This document shows positions 27,979 to 37,234 of a DNA stretch of 64,000 nt, in pieces. Location of the stretch: NCBI GenBank assembly GCA_002359735.1, contig DENS01000001.1, positions 196,671-260,670 on the forward strand. The letters run 5' to 3'. Below the pieces are notes generated by a model. It was not told the DNA's origin. It saw nothing but the letters and a program-made list of their open reading frames with translations, and searched no databases. The stretch's first letter is position 1. Every line of letters starts with the position of its first letter. The DNA comes from Micavibrio sp. UBA2638. Its GTDB lineage: Bacteria > Pseudomonadota > Alphaproteobacteria > Micavibrionales > Micavibrionaceae. A program made the position numbers and the translations under genes.

Positions 27979-29151
27979 TTATGCGGCTTTTTTACGTTCT
28001 TCCTCGGCTTTGGCGGTGGCGTATGCCCAATCCAGCCACGGCATCAAGGCCTCAATATCACTGCTTTGTACCGTCGCGCCGCACCAGATACGCAATCCCG
28101 CAGGGGCGTCACGATAACCGGCAATGTCATAGGCAGCGTTTTCCGTATCCAGAAGTTTTGTCATCGCCTTGATAAAGCCCTGCTGGTCTTCTAAATCCTC
28201 GAACCAGCGATCAACCACCTTCAAACACACAGATGTGCGGGAGCGCGTTTCTTCTTTTTCAGCCAGAAAATCAACCCAGTCTGTACGGTTCACCCAGTTC
28301 TGTATGACTTTATAGCTTTCTTCACTACGGGCAATTGTGGTATTCAAACCGCCAATGTTTTCGACCCAGTTTAACGCATCCAGACAGTCTTCAACCGCCA
28401 ACATTGACGGTGTATTGATGGTGGCGCCCTCAAAAATACCGGCGTTCAGCTTCCCACCCTTGGTCAGGCGGAACAGCTTGGGCATGGGCCATTTGGGCGT
28501 ATAATTTTCAAGCCGTTCCACGGCACGCGGTGATAAAACCAACATACCGTGCGCGGCTTCACCGCCCAAAACTTTTTGCCAGCTCCAGGTCACAACATCC
28601 AGTTTGTCCCACGGCAGGTCATAGGCAAAAACCGCAGAGGTCGCATCACATAATGTCAGTCCCTCGCGCTGGTCACTGATCCATTCCCCATTCGGCACAC
28701 GTACGCCGCTGGTGGTGCCGTTCCATACAAAAACGCAATCACGCGCGGGATCGGCCATATTCAAATCAGGCATGTCGCCATATTCTGACTGATATGATTT
28801 CACATCATCCAGCTTTAGCTGGGATGTAATGTCCTTCAGCCAGTCGCCCGAGAAACTTTCCCACGCAAACACATCAACACCGCGCGCACCCAATATGGAC
28901 CACATCGCCATTTCAAACGCCCCTGTATCCGAACCCGGCACGATACCAACCAGATAATCATCGGGAATACCCAATACTTTCTTCTGTTTATCGATGGTTT
29001 CCTTCAGTTTTTTCTTCAATGGGCCGGCGCGGTGCGAACGGCCAAGGCTGGCCTGGCGTAAATTTTCAAGCGCCCATCCGGGTCGTTTGGCACAGGGCCC
29101 CGATGAAAAACAAGGGTTTTTGGGTTTGGTGGAAGGCTTACTAGGTGTCAT
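27979..29151 (-). CDS. serC: Phosphoserine aminotransferase
   Basis: A 390-residue class V PLP aminotransferase of the alphaproteobacterial SerC type. [12 protein letters not shown] is at the N terminus, GRSHR near 37-41, [15 protein letters not shown] near 143-157, and the PLP-binding lysine in [13 protein letters not shown] (Lys193). It converts 3-phosphohydroxypyruvate and glutamate to phosphoserine and 2-oxoglutarate, and may also act in PLP synthesis (PdxF role). AGGA precedes the start. With serA and serB on either side the whole phosphorylated serine pathway is within 5.6 kb. Confidence 0.96.
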   Translation of the reverse strand: MTPSKPSTKPKNPCFSSGPCAKRPGWALENLRQASLGRSHRAGPLKKKLKETIDKQKKVLGIPDDYLVGIVPGSDTGAFEMAMWSILGARGVDVFAWESFSGDWLKDITSQLKLDDVKSYQSEYGDMPDLNMADPARDCVFVWNGTTSGVRVPNGEWISDQREGLTLCDATSAVFAYDLPWDKLDVVTWSWQKVLGGEAAHGMLVLSPRAVERLENYTPKWPMPKLFRLTKGGKLNAGIFEGATINTPSMLAVEDCLDALNWVENIGGLNTTIARSEESYKVIQNWVNRTDWVDFLAEKEETRSRTSVCLKVVDRWFEDLEDQQGFIKAMTKLLDTENAAYDIAGYRDAPAGLRIWCGATVQSSDIEALMPWLDWAYATAKAEEERKKAA

Positions 29152-29199
29152 GTATATTGGTCCTGATCTATGTCGCTGATATTGGTCACATCAAAAAAG

Positions 29200-29212
29200 G
29201 GTTTATTAAACC
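29200..29212. promoter_or_regulatory. 13-bp palindrome upstream of serC and the SPFH gene
   Basis: GGTTTA-T-TAAACC at 29200-29212 sits in the 148-bp divergent region. It could be an operator for one or both genes; no matching copies were found elsewhere by eye. Confidence 0.25.
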
Positions 29213-29299
29213 GAAATTCGCTGCCACAATATGCCAGAGTTTTTATGTTTTCAACAGAGACTTTGCATTTATAGCCAAAGAAATGACGGAGATTTTTTT

Positions 29300-30205
29300 A
29301 TGGGCGGTTTTATCACCATTTTTATCGTTTTATTACTGATTGCGTATCTGTTTACATGCCTGTTTACCGTCCCCCAGCGCCGCGAAGCCTTAATCACCTG
29401 TTTTGGCCGCCACACCCGAACAGAGATTAATCCCGGCCTGCGTGTTAAATGGCCCTGGCCATTCAATGTGGTGGCGGCGCGCATCCCGACAGATTTACGC
29501 CAGGTCAATGAAATGCTGGATACCAAAACGATTGATGATCTGTTTGTACGCCTGCCTATTACCATTCAATATGAAATCACTGATACCGCCGTTTTTTACT
29601 TTGACACAAATGAACCGGTCAAACAGATGAGCATTATCGTCAGCGCCTCTGTGCGTAAATATACGTCGGCCAAACAATTTCAGGATCTTTATAATGAGCG
29701 CGATGAAATATCCAGCGCCGTGATTGATGATGTGAAAGGGCAAATTCTGGAATACGGCATTAACATTCGCCGCATTGTTGTCGATGAACCGACAGCGCCA
29801 AAAGATGTACAGGATTCGTATAACCGTGTCCGCGCCTCAGAACGTGAAAAAGATGCGGCCACCAACGAAGCCGCCGCCGATTATATCCGCCGTGTCAAGG
29901 CCGCCGAAGCCGATAAGGAACGCAATATCCTGATCGGGGAAGGGGTCGCTGGCTTCCGCCAGTCCATTGCCGAAGGATACGCCGAAATTCGCCGCAAGCT
30001 GGTTCAAGACGGGGTTGATATTGTTGTCGCCGATCATTTTATGGAAGAAGCCATGCGATTGGACACCATTCGTGATGTCGGAGACAAAGGCAATATGGTG
30101 ATTGTTATGCCCGCCGGGCAGAATGACAATGCCATGAGCACACTGCTGACTGCCTCTCCGATATTGGAGAAAATCAATGAAAACCGCGAAAAAGTAAAAA
30201 AATAA
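29300..30205 (+). CDS. SPFH/Band 7 (stomatin-like) membrane protein
   Basis: A 301-residue protein with an N-terminal membrane helix (FITIFIVLLLIAYLFTCLF, about 4-23). An SPFH domain follows (about 28-200) with INPGLRVKWPWPFN and a Glu/Lys/Ala-rich helical region VRASEREKDAATNEAAADY. Such proteins form ring- or cage-like assemblies on membranes, as HflK/HflC do around FtsH or stomatins in microdomains. The exact partner here is unknown and there is no adjacent NfeD or FtsH gene. The start at 29300 is chosen because GGAG lies eight bases upstream and the helix begins immediately; an upstream ATG at 29231 adds 23 residues with no ribosome site. Confidence 0.88.
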   Translation: MGGFITIFIVLLLIAYLFTCLFTVPQRREALITCFGRHTRTEINPGLRVKWPWPFNVVAARIPTDLRQVNEMLDTKTIDDLFVRLPITIQYEITDTAVFYFDTNEPVKQMSIIVSASVRKYTSAKQFQDLYNERDEISSAVIDDVKGQILEYGINIRRIVVDEPTAPKDVQDSYNRVRASEREKDAATNEAAADYIRRVKAAEADKERNILIGEGVAGFRQSIAEGYAEIRRKLVQDGVDIVVADHFMEEAMRLDTIRDVGDKGNMVIVMPAGQNDNAMSTLLTASPILEKINENREKVKK

Positions 30206-30303
30206 GACCGCACCGTATAATTTATTAAGATTTTCACGATAATCTGATAATTATACCCATTATGCAATGTCGCATACCGCCAATCAATGAGCTGGAGTAA
30301 CCC

Positions 30304-31206
30304 ATGAGCTACGTTCTCACGCTGGTCGCGTCCGATGAAGCGCACCCGATTACCAAGTCCCATATCAAGGAAATCGGCAAAATTATCGATTTTTACAATC
30401 TGAGCTTTACCGCGCAGCCCGTATGGCTGGCGCAAACCCGCGCCGTTGATCTGGGTATATCCGACAAGGCACAAGGGGCCCTGATCGCCCATTTGCATGA
30501 ATATTTGGCCGCCTTTAAAATTGACCTCTTTTGCAACGCTGTAGAACGGCGCCGTAAAAAACTACTACTGGCCGATATGGATTCAACGATTGTATCCAGT
30601 GAAACATTGGACGAATTGGCGGCATTTGCCGGTATTAAAGATCAAGTCGCCGAAATAACCCGCCGCGCCATGGAAGGCCAGCTGGATTTTCACGACGCCT
30701 TGCGCGAACGCGTCAAATTATTAAAGGGTCTGGGCGAAGATAAATTACAGGAAACATTGGACGCGACAGAAATAAACCCCGGCGCGCGGACACTAATCCG
30801 CGTTATGAAAGCCCATAATGCCACTTGCATTCTGGTTTCGGGCGGGTTCACATTTTTTACAGGCGCCATCGCAAATGAACTTGGATTTGACCATCACTTT
30901 GGCAACCATTTGGAGATAAAAGACGGTCAATTAACCGGACAAGTCATGGAGCCCATACAGGATAAACACGCAAAGCTGGCGTGCCTGAACCGCTATGTTG
31001 GGGAACTGGGCATTCACACCGCGGACGTCATAACCATCGGCGATGGGGCAAACGACCTGCCTATGCTTAAGACCGCGGGATTGGGCATTGGCTATCATGC
31101 CAAACAAACAGTCAAAGATGAAATTCACAACCTGATACAATATGGCGATTTATCCGCCGCCCTGTATGCGCAAGGCTATAGCTCTCAACAAATTGGCAAT
31201 GTATAA
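30304..31206 (+). CDS. serB: Phosphoserine phosphatase
   Basis: A 300-residue HAD-family enzyme. An N-terminal 85-residue ACT-like domain precedes the catalytic domain with the nucleophile in DMDST (Asp91). Motif II is VSGGFTFFTG, the Lys motif is near DKHAKL, and motif III is TIGDGANDLPML. It hydrolyses phosphoserine to serine, completing the pathway begun by SerA and SerC encoded to the left. GGAG precedes the ATG. It follows the SPFH gene by 98 bp and no terminator is visible between them. Confidence 0.95.
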   Translation: MSYVLTLVASDEAHPITKSHIKEIGKIIDFYNLSFTAQPVWLAQTRAVDLGISDKAQGALIAHLHEYLAAFKIDLFCNAVERRRKKLLLADMDSTIVSSETLDELAAFAGIKDQVAEITRRAMEGQLDFHDALRERVKLLKGLGEDKLQETLDATEINPGARTLIRVMKAHNATCILVSGGFTFFTGAIANELGFDHHFGNHLEIKDGQLTGQVMEPIQDKHAKLACLNRYVGELGIHTADVITIGDGANDLPMLKTAGLGIGYHAKQTVKDEIHNLIQYGDLSAALYAQGYSSQQIGNV

Positions 31207-31241
31207 TTGCCATAACCATTAAATATTGTCTTAACCCTCTG

Positions 31242-31270
31242 TTGTTAGACTTAAAACTGCGTTATATTAG
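31242..31270 (+). promoter_or_regulatory. Candidate promoter of the AAA gene
   Basis: TTGTTA (31242-31247), 17 bp, TATTAG (31265-31270), about 66 bp before the start at 31337. Confidence 0.4.
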
Positions 31271-31336
31271 ATGGGTGGCGCTTCGGCCGCATTCTTCTTG
31301 TACAAATTGATTTAATGACTTTCAGGATTTCTCGTT

Positions 31337-32293
31337 ATGACGGAACAATGGCAATATTTGGTAACAAACTCTGAATTAGAGGACTTAATTACCGCATACT
31401 GTAACGATTTTACGGCCAATGCGCGGGCAGGCCGTTATGGGCCCATTACCGGCCGCGACCGCGAAGTTGAAGAAACAATCCTTATCTTGCTGCAAAAGGG
31501 CCGCAAAAATGCGGTTCTTCTGGCCCCCGCCGGTGTCGGTAAAACCGCCATGGTGGTGGCTTTGGCGCAAAAGGTTGTGGAAGATAAGGTTCCGGATTAT
31601 TTGAAAAATTGTCGCCTGATCGAGGTGGATTTGGCCCGCATGGCCGCCGGAACATCATCACCGGCCGAATTTCAGGAACGTTTTATCCCGCTTTGTAAAG
31701 GCGTTGCCGAACGATACTATAATCCTGACAATCCGCGCATTGTTTTGTTTCTGGACGAAATTCACCAGATCATGCCTAACTGCGAGGGGTCTTCCTACAA
31801 GGGGCTTTCCGATGTAATGAAGCCATATTTGACCGCCGGGGACCTTATGGTGATCGGTGCGACCACCCTGGATGAATTCCGCATGTATGTGGCCACAGAT
31901 CCTGCGCTGGACCGTCGTTTCCAGAAAGTTTTCTTAAATGTACCCAATGTTGTTGAAACCTACCGCATCTTAAAATCATTGCGCCCCGGTTTTGAAAAAC
32001 ACCATGGCATCACCATTTCCAATATTATGTTGATGTTGATCATCCACATGACCGAAGAACATATGCGCAAGCGTAACCAGCCGGACAAATCGATCATCAC
32101 CATGGATTCATCCATGGCCTATCACGTCAAAACACATGGAAAAGGCACGGAATGTGATATCAATTCGGTTTATTACATGGTGGGACGCGAAACCGGCTTG
32201 AATAAGCAAGCCCTGCATGATGAAAAGAAATATCAACGCATTATCAAACAGGTCATGCAGATCGAAGGCGAAGAAGATATTTATTATATCTGA
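31337..32293 (+). CDS. Stand-alone ClpA/ClpB D1-like AAA protein
   Basis: A 318-residue AAA ATPase resembling only the first ATPase module of ClpA/ClpB. It starts with YGPITGRDREVEE, followed by Walker A APAGVGKTA (63-71), Walker B VLFLDEIHQI (136-144), sensor-1 IGATTLDEFR, an arginine finger in ALDRRFQKVF, and a lid related to the Clp lid (LRPGFEKHHGITIS). The N domain, middle domain and D2 are absent. The pore-loop segment that is KYRG in Clp unfoldases reads SSPA (108-111), so the substrate-gripping tyrosine is missing. It likely uses ATP for assembly or remodelling rather than threading; its partner is unknown. AGGA lies ahead of the start. Confidence 0.85.
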   Translation: MTEQWQYLVTNSELEDLITAYCNDFTANARAGRYGPITGRDREVEETILILLQKGRKNAVLLAPAGVGKTAMVVALAQKVVEDKVPDYLKNCRLIEVDLARMAAGTSSPAEFQERFIPLCKGVAERYYNPDNPRIVLFLDEIHQIMPNCEGSSYKGLSDVMKPYLTAGDLMVIGATTLDEFRMYVATDPALDRRFQKVFLNVPNVVETYRILKSLRPGFEKHHGITISNIMLMLIIHMTEEHMRKRNQPDKSIITMDSSMAYHVKTHGKGTECDINSVYYMVGRETGLNKQALHDEKKYQRIIKQVMQIEGEEDIYYI

Positions 32294-32322
32294 TATGCCC
32301 GCAACCTTCCGCCGTGCCTGAC

Positions 32323-32832
32323 TTACATCTCTAAACGGTCACTTTGTGACCTCGGCTCTGCCGGGGCTGTATAATCATGACGGCACAAATGCATCACGGT
32401 CTGCATACGGCCATCGATTACCGCGGTGGGATAATGATGCGCAAGGACATACTCCACAGCCCCCAAAACACTATCCAGATCATTCGCCTCACCAGTAATA
32501 TGACTTAGCTGCACCGCCGTCATAACAGAATTATTTTGGGTCAAATCGTCATTGTCCAGGGGTGCAATGTGAAATTTTCCGCCCTGCACATCCACACGCA
32601 AGCAGGTTGAATCAATATTATTCTCGTGATCTATGGTCAAACAGGCATCTTTCAGGGAATAAACCATGCCATTTTGGTTTGAATCCACAATATTCATGGC
32701 CCGCATACCAACATTAATCCGCAGCACCACAGCGGCAAATCTTTCTTTTTTCTTCTGATCAGAATCTTGCTGAGTGTGTTGTGATAAAGCAAAATCCAGC
32801 CCCAAATCGGCACGCAATTGATTGACCATCAT
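32323..32832 (-). CDS. Uncharacterised protein, 169 residues
   Basis: A soluble mixed alpha/beta protein with no signal peptide and no motif I recognise. The middle part (VVLRINVGMRAMNIVDSN, then CLTIDHENN) looks like beta strands and the C-terminal third is helical. AGGGG upstream of the ATG at 32832 supports the start. It converges with the AAA gene 29 bp away and has its own promoter with an overlapping inverted repeat. A link to the AAA protein is only positional. Confidence 0.65.
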   Translation of the reverse strand: MMVNQLRADLGLDFALSQHTQQDSDQKKKERFAAVVLRINVGMRAMNIVDSNQNGMVYSLKDACLTIDHENNIDSTCLRVDVQGGKFHIAPLDNDDLTQNNSVMTAVQLSHITGEANDLDSVLGAVEYVLAHHYPTAVIDGRMQTVMHLCRHDYTAPAEPRSQSDRLEM

Positions 32833-32870
32833 AAACCCCTTTATAAGTATACGTAATAAATTGACTAAAA

Positions 32871-32906
32871 ACGCCTTACCCTAGGCGTCAGTAGTTAATA
32901 TGTCAA
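32871..32906 (-). promoter_or_regulatory. Promoter with an inverted repeat over the -10
   Basis: Reading leftward, TTGACA (32906-32901), 17 bp and TAGGGT (32883-32878). ACGCCT-TACCCT-AGGCGT at 32871-32888 is a perfect 6-bp inverted repeat covering the -10, which is where a repressor would act. It controls the 32832 gene. Confidence 0.4.
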
Positions 32907-32960
32907 TTATTAATGCGCCAAAATATCTTTATGATCAGAATTAACCCGCATGCATCGCCG

Positions 32961-33983
32961 TTATTTTACAGCATGAAACACCTTAAATCCGCCGCCGGTA
33001 TAGATCGTTTGAACGCTCCAGAACAGATCATTTAACACCCGTTCATAGGGCATCTGATTATTGGCAACCATATACAGCGCCCCGCCTTTACCGCGCAGGG
33101 CCTGATGGGCATTTTTAATAAAAGACACGCCGATATCACTATCGCTTTTTTTGCCTTCATGAAATGGCGGATTCATCACAATCCAGTCATACCCGCCAGC
33201 AACGCGGGGGATCTCTGCCGTTAGATCCATCCATATCCCCTGTTTTTTCATCGCAAAACCGGCAATATTCTTTTCACACAGCGCGACCGCGCGACTATCG
33301 GCATCAATGAAGTCCAACGCCTTTATTTTCTTGTTCTTATCCAGCACCGCATACGACAAAAACCCGTATCCGCAGCCAAAATCAGCCCCTTTACCCTTTA
33401 AATCACGGGGCATGTGATCGGCCAGAATTTGTGATCCGCGGTCAATTTTATCCCAACCATACACGCCCGGCCGCGATACAAAACCGCCCGGAATTTCACG
33501 CTCATTATCCTGTTGAAGCCAAAGAGTTAAAACATCTTGATTGATCTGCCCTTTTTCAGCCCAAAATACACGCGCCTTGTTTTTGGATTGTTCCGCAATA
33601 TTCTGATACCCTAGGGCGAGCAGCATTTTTTTTAATCGTCCGGCCCCTTCTTTATTTCCAGCCGCAACAACCAGCACCCCCCCTTTTTTAAGTTGCCTTG
33701 TTGCCCTGGCCAGATAAATTTCGGTTTCCAGGCGGCTCTTGCTCCCCAGAACCATGGCCGCATCATATGACCCAGGCGCACCATCGCCAGTTTCCTCTTT
33801 AAATCCAGCACGTTCCAGAGTTTGCGCATAAGGTTTGAACCATTGCACCCAGCGCAAATGCGCCGCATTGAACCGTTGCAGATCCGGTGCATACATCGCA
33901 TTCACAAACAACGCCGCCCCCGCCTCCGCGGGGAGCTGACCATTGGAATAGGGAAGAAATAATGTCTCAAGCGCCGGTGTCAT
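32961..33983 (-). CDS. RsmC/RlmG-like class I SAM methyltransferase
   Basis: About 340 residues in two tandem methyltransferase-like halves, as in the 16S rRNA m2G1207 methyltransferase RsmC and the 23S enzyme RlmG. The C-terminal half has the SAM-binding motif ADFGCGYGFLSYAVL and the catalytic NPPFHEG; the N-terminal half is degenerate. The likely role is guanine N2 methylation of rRNA; which rRNA position cannot be told. I choose the ATG at 33983 because the family begins near PALETLFLPY. A longer frame reaching 34133 would place a large hairpin in coding sequence and adds 50 residues with no family likeness. Confidence 0.85.
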   Translation of the reverse strand: MTPALETLFLPYSNGQLPAEAGAALFVNAMYAPDLQRFNAAHLRWVQWFKPYAQTLERAGFKEETGDGAPGSYDAAMVLGSKSRLETEIYLARATRQLKKGGVLVVAAGNKEGAGRLKKMLLALGYQNIAEQSKNKARVFWAEKGQINQDVLTLWLQQDNEREIPGGFVSRPGVYGWDKIDRGSQILADHMPRDLKGKGADFGCGYGFLSYAVLDKNKKIKALDFIDADSRAVALCEKNIAGFAMKKQGIWMDLTAEIPRVAGGYDWIVMNPPFHEGKKSDSDIGVSFIKNAHQALRGKGGALYMVANNQMPYERVLNDLFWSVQTIYTGGGFKVFHAVK

Positions 33984-34066
33984 GGCGGCATCATAATACA
34001 GTTCGGAACATAACAAAATAACACAGTTCAGAAAATGCCATGAAAACACGCCAAGAAAAAACCGCG

Positions 34067-34109
34067 CGGTCTCTCTCTTATCATATATGGGTGGTATAGA
34101 GAGAGACCG
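34067..34109. repeat. 12-bp inverted repeat in the leader of the RsmC-like gene
   Basis: CGGTCTCTCTCT (34067-34078) and AGAGAGAGACCG (34098-34109) form a perfect stem with a 19-base loop, followed at 34118-34131 by a palindrome GCGGGC-AT-GCCCGC and a run of T on the plus strand. These lie between the RTX gene and the RsmC-like gene. They could form a terminator or attenuator. Confidence 0.45.
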
Positions 34110-34148
34110 GGCGGTCAGCGGGCATGCCCGCAACTTTTTTTAACGTAT

Positions 34149-37043
34149 TTAAATAATGCTTACCTGATCAACAATCAGACTGCCATCCTGCACCAATTGT
34201 TCCAGACCATCGGTAACGGCAACCCCTTCAAAGACGGCCACGGTCTCAAAATCATTGCCTTGCCCATCGCCATTCACCTGCAAGATAGTATTCATATTGC
34301 CCTGATCCACAACCAAATGGATAAAATCAGCCAGATCATCAACATTTTCGTCGTACCCGTCGATGATATCCGACAGGTTCAGCTTATCCCCTTCGGCAAA
34401 GTTTAGATCCTCAACAGTATCAACGCCGTCAAAGGTATCAAATACAAAGGTATCGGCCCCTGTTCCCCCATTCAGCGTGTCATCACCGGCACCGCCGATT
34501 AAAATATCATCGCCGCCTTCGCCATATAAAATGTCATCACCGGCGCCGCCATCCAGAACATCATTGCCCTGTTCGCTAGTATCAATCGATTTGACGTTAA
34601 TGTCCAAACTAAACAACACATCTTCAAAATCCGCATCGCCCAGATTGTACAAATCTTCAAAGCCAATCATCAATGTTTCGCTGTCTTGATCGTTTTCCAG
34701 ACCAGAAACCGTATGCACCTTGCCATCCGCGTTTAAATCCGCGGCCGCGCCGCGCTCTGTTGTATGATAAACCTTACCGGCCAGACCTGACTGAACGGTT
34801 CCATCATCATAAACCACCGACACATCGTTTCCGTTATCATAGATCGTCGCCGCGCGTTCACCGGCGCCGCCCAGATCGTAAACAAAGCGTATATTACCAA
34901 CTTCGCCGGTGTCCATGCCGTTATAACCGCTATTGGTGCGATCACCATTCGCAATAATAAAGAAACCAAAATCACCACCGTCTTCAGTGCCAGGAATATC
35001 AATCTGATGCGGGGTGTTATATCCTGCATCTTTCACATTTTCCCACAAAAGGCTGGCCATCTGGATAGTGCCGTCCGCGGCAATGCTGTAAATCCCCAAT
35101 GAATTGTTATAACCAGCCACGCCTTTTTCAAAGGAAATCGTCGCAGTGGCGTCAAAATCCACATTCAAATTAGGGTCCTTGACCCCCAAAGACGGTTCAC
35201 CGGATGGATTCAAATTCTTGATATTGATACGTTCCTGTAATTCAGGGAACAGAATATCATCACTGAAATCCTTATCCATAAGGATCGGTGCGTCATTATT
35301 ACCGCCATACAAGACATCATTGCCCGCGCCGCCAAACAGATCATCATCCCCAGCGCCGCCCAATATTGTATCATCGCCTGTCCCGCCATCAACATGGTCA
35401 TTACCATCGCCCATATTCACGCTGGAACTGAGATAGTCATTATGCAATGTGACATTGTCATCGCCATTACCCGCGGCAATTTTCACCTCTGTGATAGTTT
35501 TATCACCGGTAAAATCAATCACATCATTGCCATCGCCGCTTTGGATATCAAACACATTTGACCATCCGGCATTATTTGTCAGCGATTCAATCGTAATGGT
35601 GTCATCCCCATCGCCTGTGGTAATAAAACCGCGTTTTGCGTCCGTAATATTAACGATAGAATCGCCGCCATTCCCAAAGGTCACATCGGTGTGAACAAAG
35701 TTGCTCAAGGTGATATTGCCCGCGCCATTGGCACTGACTTCCACATTTTTCATGGAGTTCCAGGCACTATCCAAATGAACATTTGCCGTATCGGCATCTG
35801 CGAATGTATAGCTGACTTGCGCGCTGGCACTTGCGCCTGCGACATCCATGGTTACGGCATCCACGCTTTCACTGACGCCATAACTGCCGGGCTGTAAATC
35901 ATACCCGTCTGTACTGTTAATAAATTTGGTGGCTGTGTTGCCGTGGCTGACGCGTATATCCAGATTAGGCGTTTCCAGCACATTGGCAATATCCAGTGTA
36001 ACACTGCCGATATCAGACCCGCCCTGACCATCATTTAGAATATAATCAAAACTATCGGTGCCATAAAAATCTGCGGCCGGTGTGTATGTGAAATCACCAT
36101 TGGTCAGAATTTCGACCGTACCGCCCGCGGCCGTTGCAATAATTTGCGCCGTTACATTTAATGTTCCGCCGTCACTATCGCTGTCATTACCCAATACATT
36201 TCCGCTCAAAATTGCATCTTCACTGCCGGTAAACGCATCGTCACCAGCAACGGGATCAACATTTGGCAATGGCACACTGCGCAGATCAAATGTCGAATTA
36301 TCGGCAAATTGTAAGGTATCAATACCCGCGCCGCCGCCGTCATACTGGCCTTCAATTGTAATTGTGCCAAATGATCCAGCATCAATAATCATATCATTGC
36401 CATTAAATGAAAAATTCAGATCGGCCTGCGTTACCGCGTTGGTAAACTGAATCGTGTTGATGTCTAATGATGCGGCCTCGACGATTGTATCATTGCCAAA
36501 ATCGGCCTCGCCAAAAACATACACATCATTGCCGGCGCCGCCCGTTAAATAATCGTCATCGGCCCCGCCAATCAGCGTATCATTGCCTGTACCACCAGAT
36601 ATATAATCATTGCCTGTGCCGCCATCCAGATTATCGTGTCCGGGGCCACCATCTAAAATATCATCGTTATCATTCCCTGAAATGGTGTCATTGCCGACAT
36701 TCCCCCATAAAACATCATCACCGGCACTGCCGATCAATGTTACATCATTATTCACCGTCATCGTGGCATGCGACAAATCAATCACATCGCCGCCACTTCC
36801 GGCCAATACGATCTCAATATTCTGAAAAGTTTGAATACCTGACCCATTGTCAATGCGCAAATAATCGCCGCTATTGCTCATGTTCAAATAATCGATGCCG
36901 CCCATACCGTCATAGACCGAGTTATTCACCCGGTATTCATCATCTAAAGTGATTGTAAGTCCGCTGTAAGCATTCGTGAGAGAAACAGACAGCTGTTGCA
37001 AGCTCCCCGTAAATGTAATGAAATCCGTTCCGTTACCGGCCAT
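34149..37043 (-). CDS. Second RTX calcium-binding exported protein
   Basis: A 964-residue acidic protein without a signal peptide. RTX nonapeptide blocks lie at about 103-177, 545-610 and 830-880 (GGxGxDxLx pattern). A haemolysin-related domain is at about 173-250, a cadherin/Ig-like domain at about 262-355 and a DUF4114-like domain near 655-760. The C-terminal 80 residues have the type I secretion layout ([19 protein letters not shown] onward), very like the end of the giant adhesin. It is probably exported by the same secretion system 10 kb away, since no exporter gene adjoins. Function could be adhesion or surface-layer formation; no enzymatic domain is visible. Upstream (37044-37234) is AT-rich with no confident promoter. 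Confidence 0.9.
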   Translation of the reverse strand: MAGNGTDFITFTGSLQQLSVSLTNAYSGLTITLDDEYRVNNSVYDGMGGIDYLNMSNSGDYLRIDNGSGIQTFQNIEIVLAGSGGDVIDLSHATMTVNNDVTLIGSAGDDVLWGNVGNDTISGNDNDDILDGGPGHDNLDGGTGNDYISGGTGNDTLIGGADDDYLTGGAGNDVYVFGEADFGNDTIVEAASLDINTIQFTNAVTQADLNFSFNGNDMIIDAGSFGTITIEGQYDGGGAGIDTLQFADNSTFDLRSVPLPNVDPVAGDDAFTGSEDAILSGNVLGNDSDSDGGTLNVTAQIIATAAGGTVEILTNGDFTYTPAADFYGTDSFDYILNDGQGGSDIGSVTLDIANVLETPNLDIRVSHGNTATKFINSTDGYDLQPGSYGVSESVDAVTMDVAGASASAQVSYTFADADTANVHLDSAWNSMKNVEVSANGAGNITLSNFVHTDVTFGNGGDSIVNITDAKRGFITTGDGDDTITIESLTNNAGWSNVFDIQSGDGNDVIDFTGDKTITEVKIAAGNGDDNVTLHNDYLSSSVNMGDGNDHVDGGTGDDTILGGAGDDDLFGGAGNDVLYGGNNDAPILMDKDFSDDILFPELQERINIKNLNPSGEPSLGVKDPNLNVDFDATATISFEKGVAGYNNSLGIYSIAADGTIQMASLLWENVKDAGYNTPHQIDIPGTEDGGDFGFFIIANGDRTNSGYNGMDTGEVGNIRFVYDLGGAGERAATIYDNGNDVSVVYDDGTVQSGLAGKVYHTTERGAAADLNADGKVHTVSGLENDQDSETLMIGFEDLYNLGDADFEDVLFSLDINVKSIDTSEQGNDVLDGGAGDDILYGEGGDDILIGGAGDDTLNGGTGADTFVFDTFDGVDTVEDLNFAEGDKLNLSDIIDGYDENVDDLADFIHLVVDQGNMNTILQVNGDGQGNDFETVAVFEGVAVTDGLEQLVQDGSLIVDQVSII

Positions 37044-37234
37044 GTGTTTTTACCCCAAGTTACTCTTTTTAATTTTTAAAGGCTGTTAGTTCGTCAGCCT
37101 TTGCCCCTTATTAATCATTATTATCTACTAATATAGCTCAAAATTAGTTAACATTTTATGTAAATAGTTAATATTTTAAACATTTTCGAAACACTTTCTG
37201 GCCAAACCCGCGAAAACGCTGTAAAAATAAAGCC

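Noticed and set aside
31337..32832. AAA protein plus neighbouring unknown gene as an anti-phage or MoxR-type system
   Set aside because: The two genes are convergent with separate promoters, no effector domain is visible and the ATPase is Clp-like; position alone is not evidence.
34400..36800. Tandem repeats resembling a CRISPR array or satellite in the second RTX gene
   Set aside because: The periodic GG-rich codons are RTX nonapeptide repeats in a single long reading frame; unit length and spacing vary as protein repeats do.
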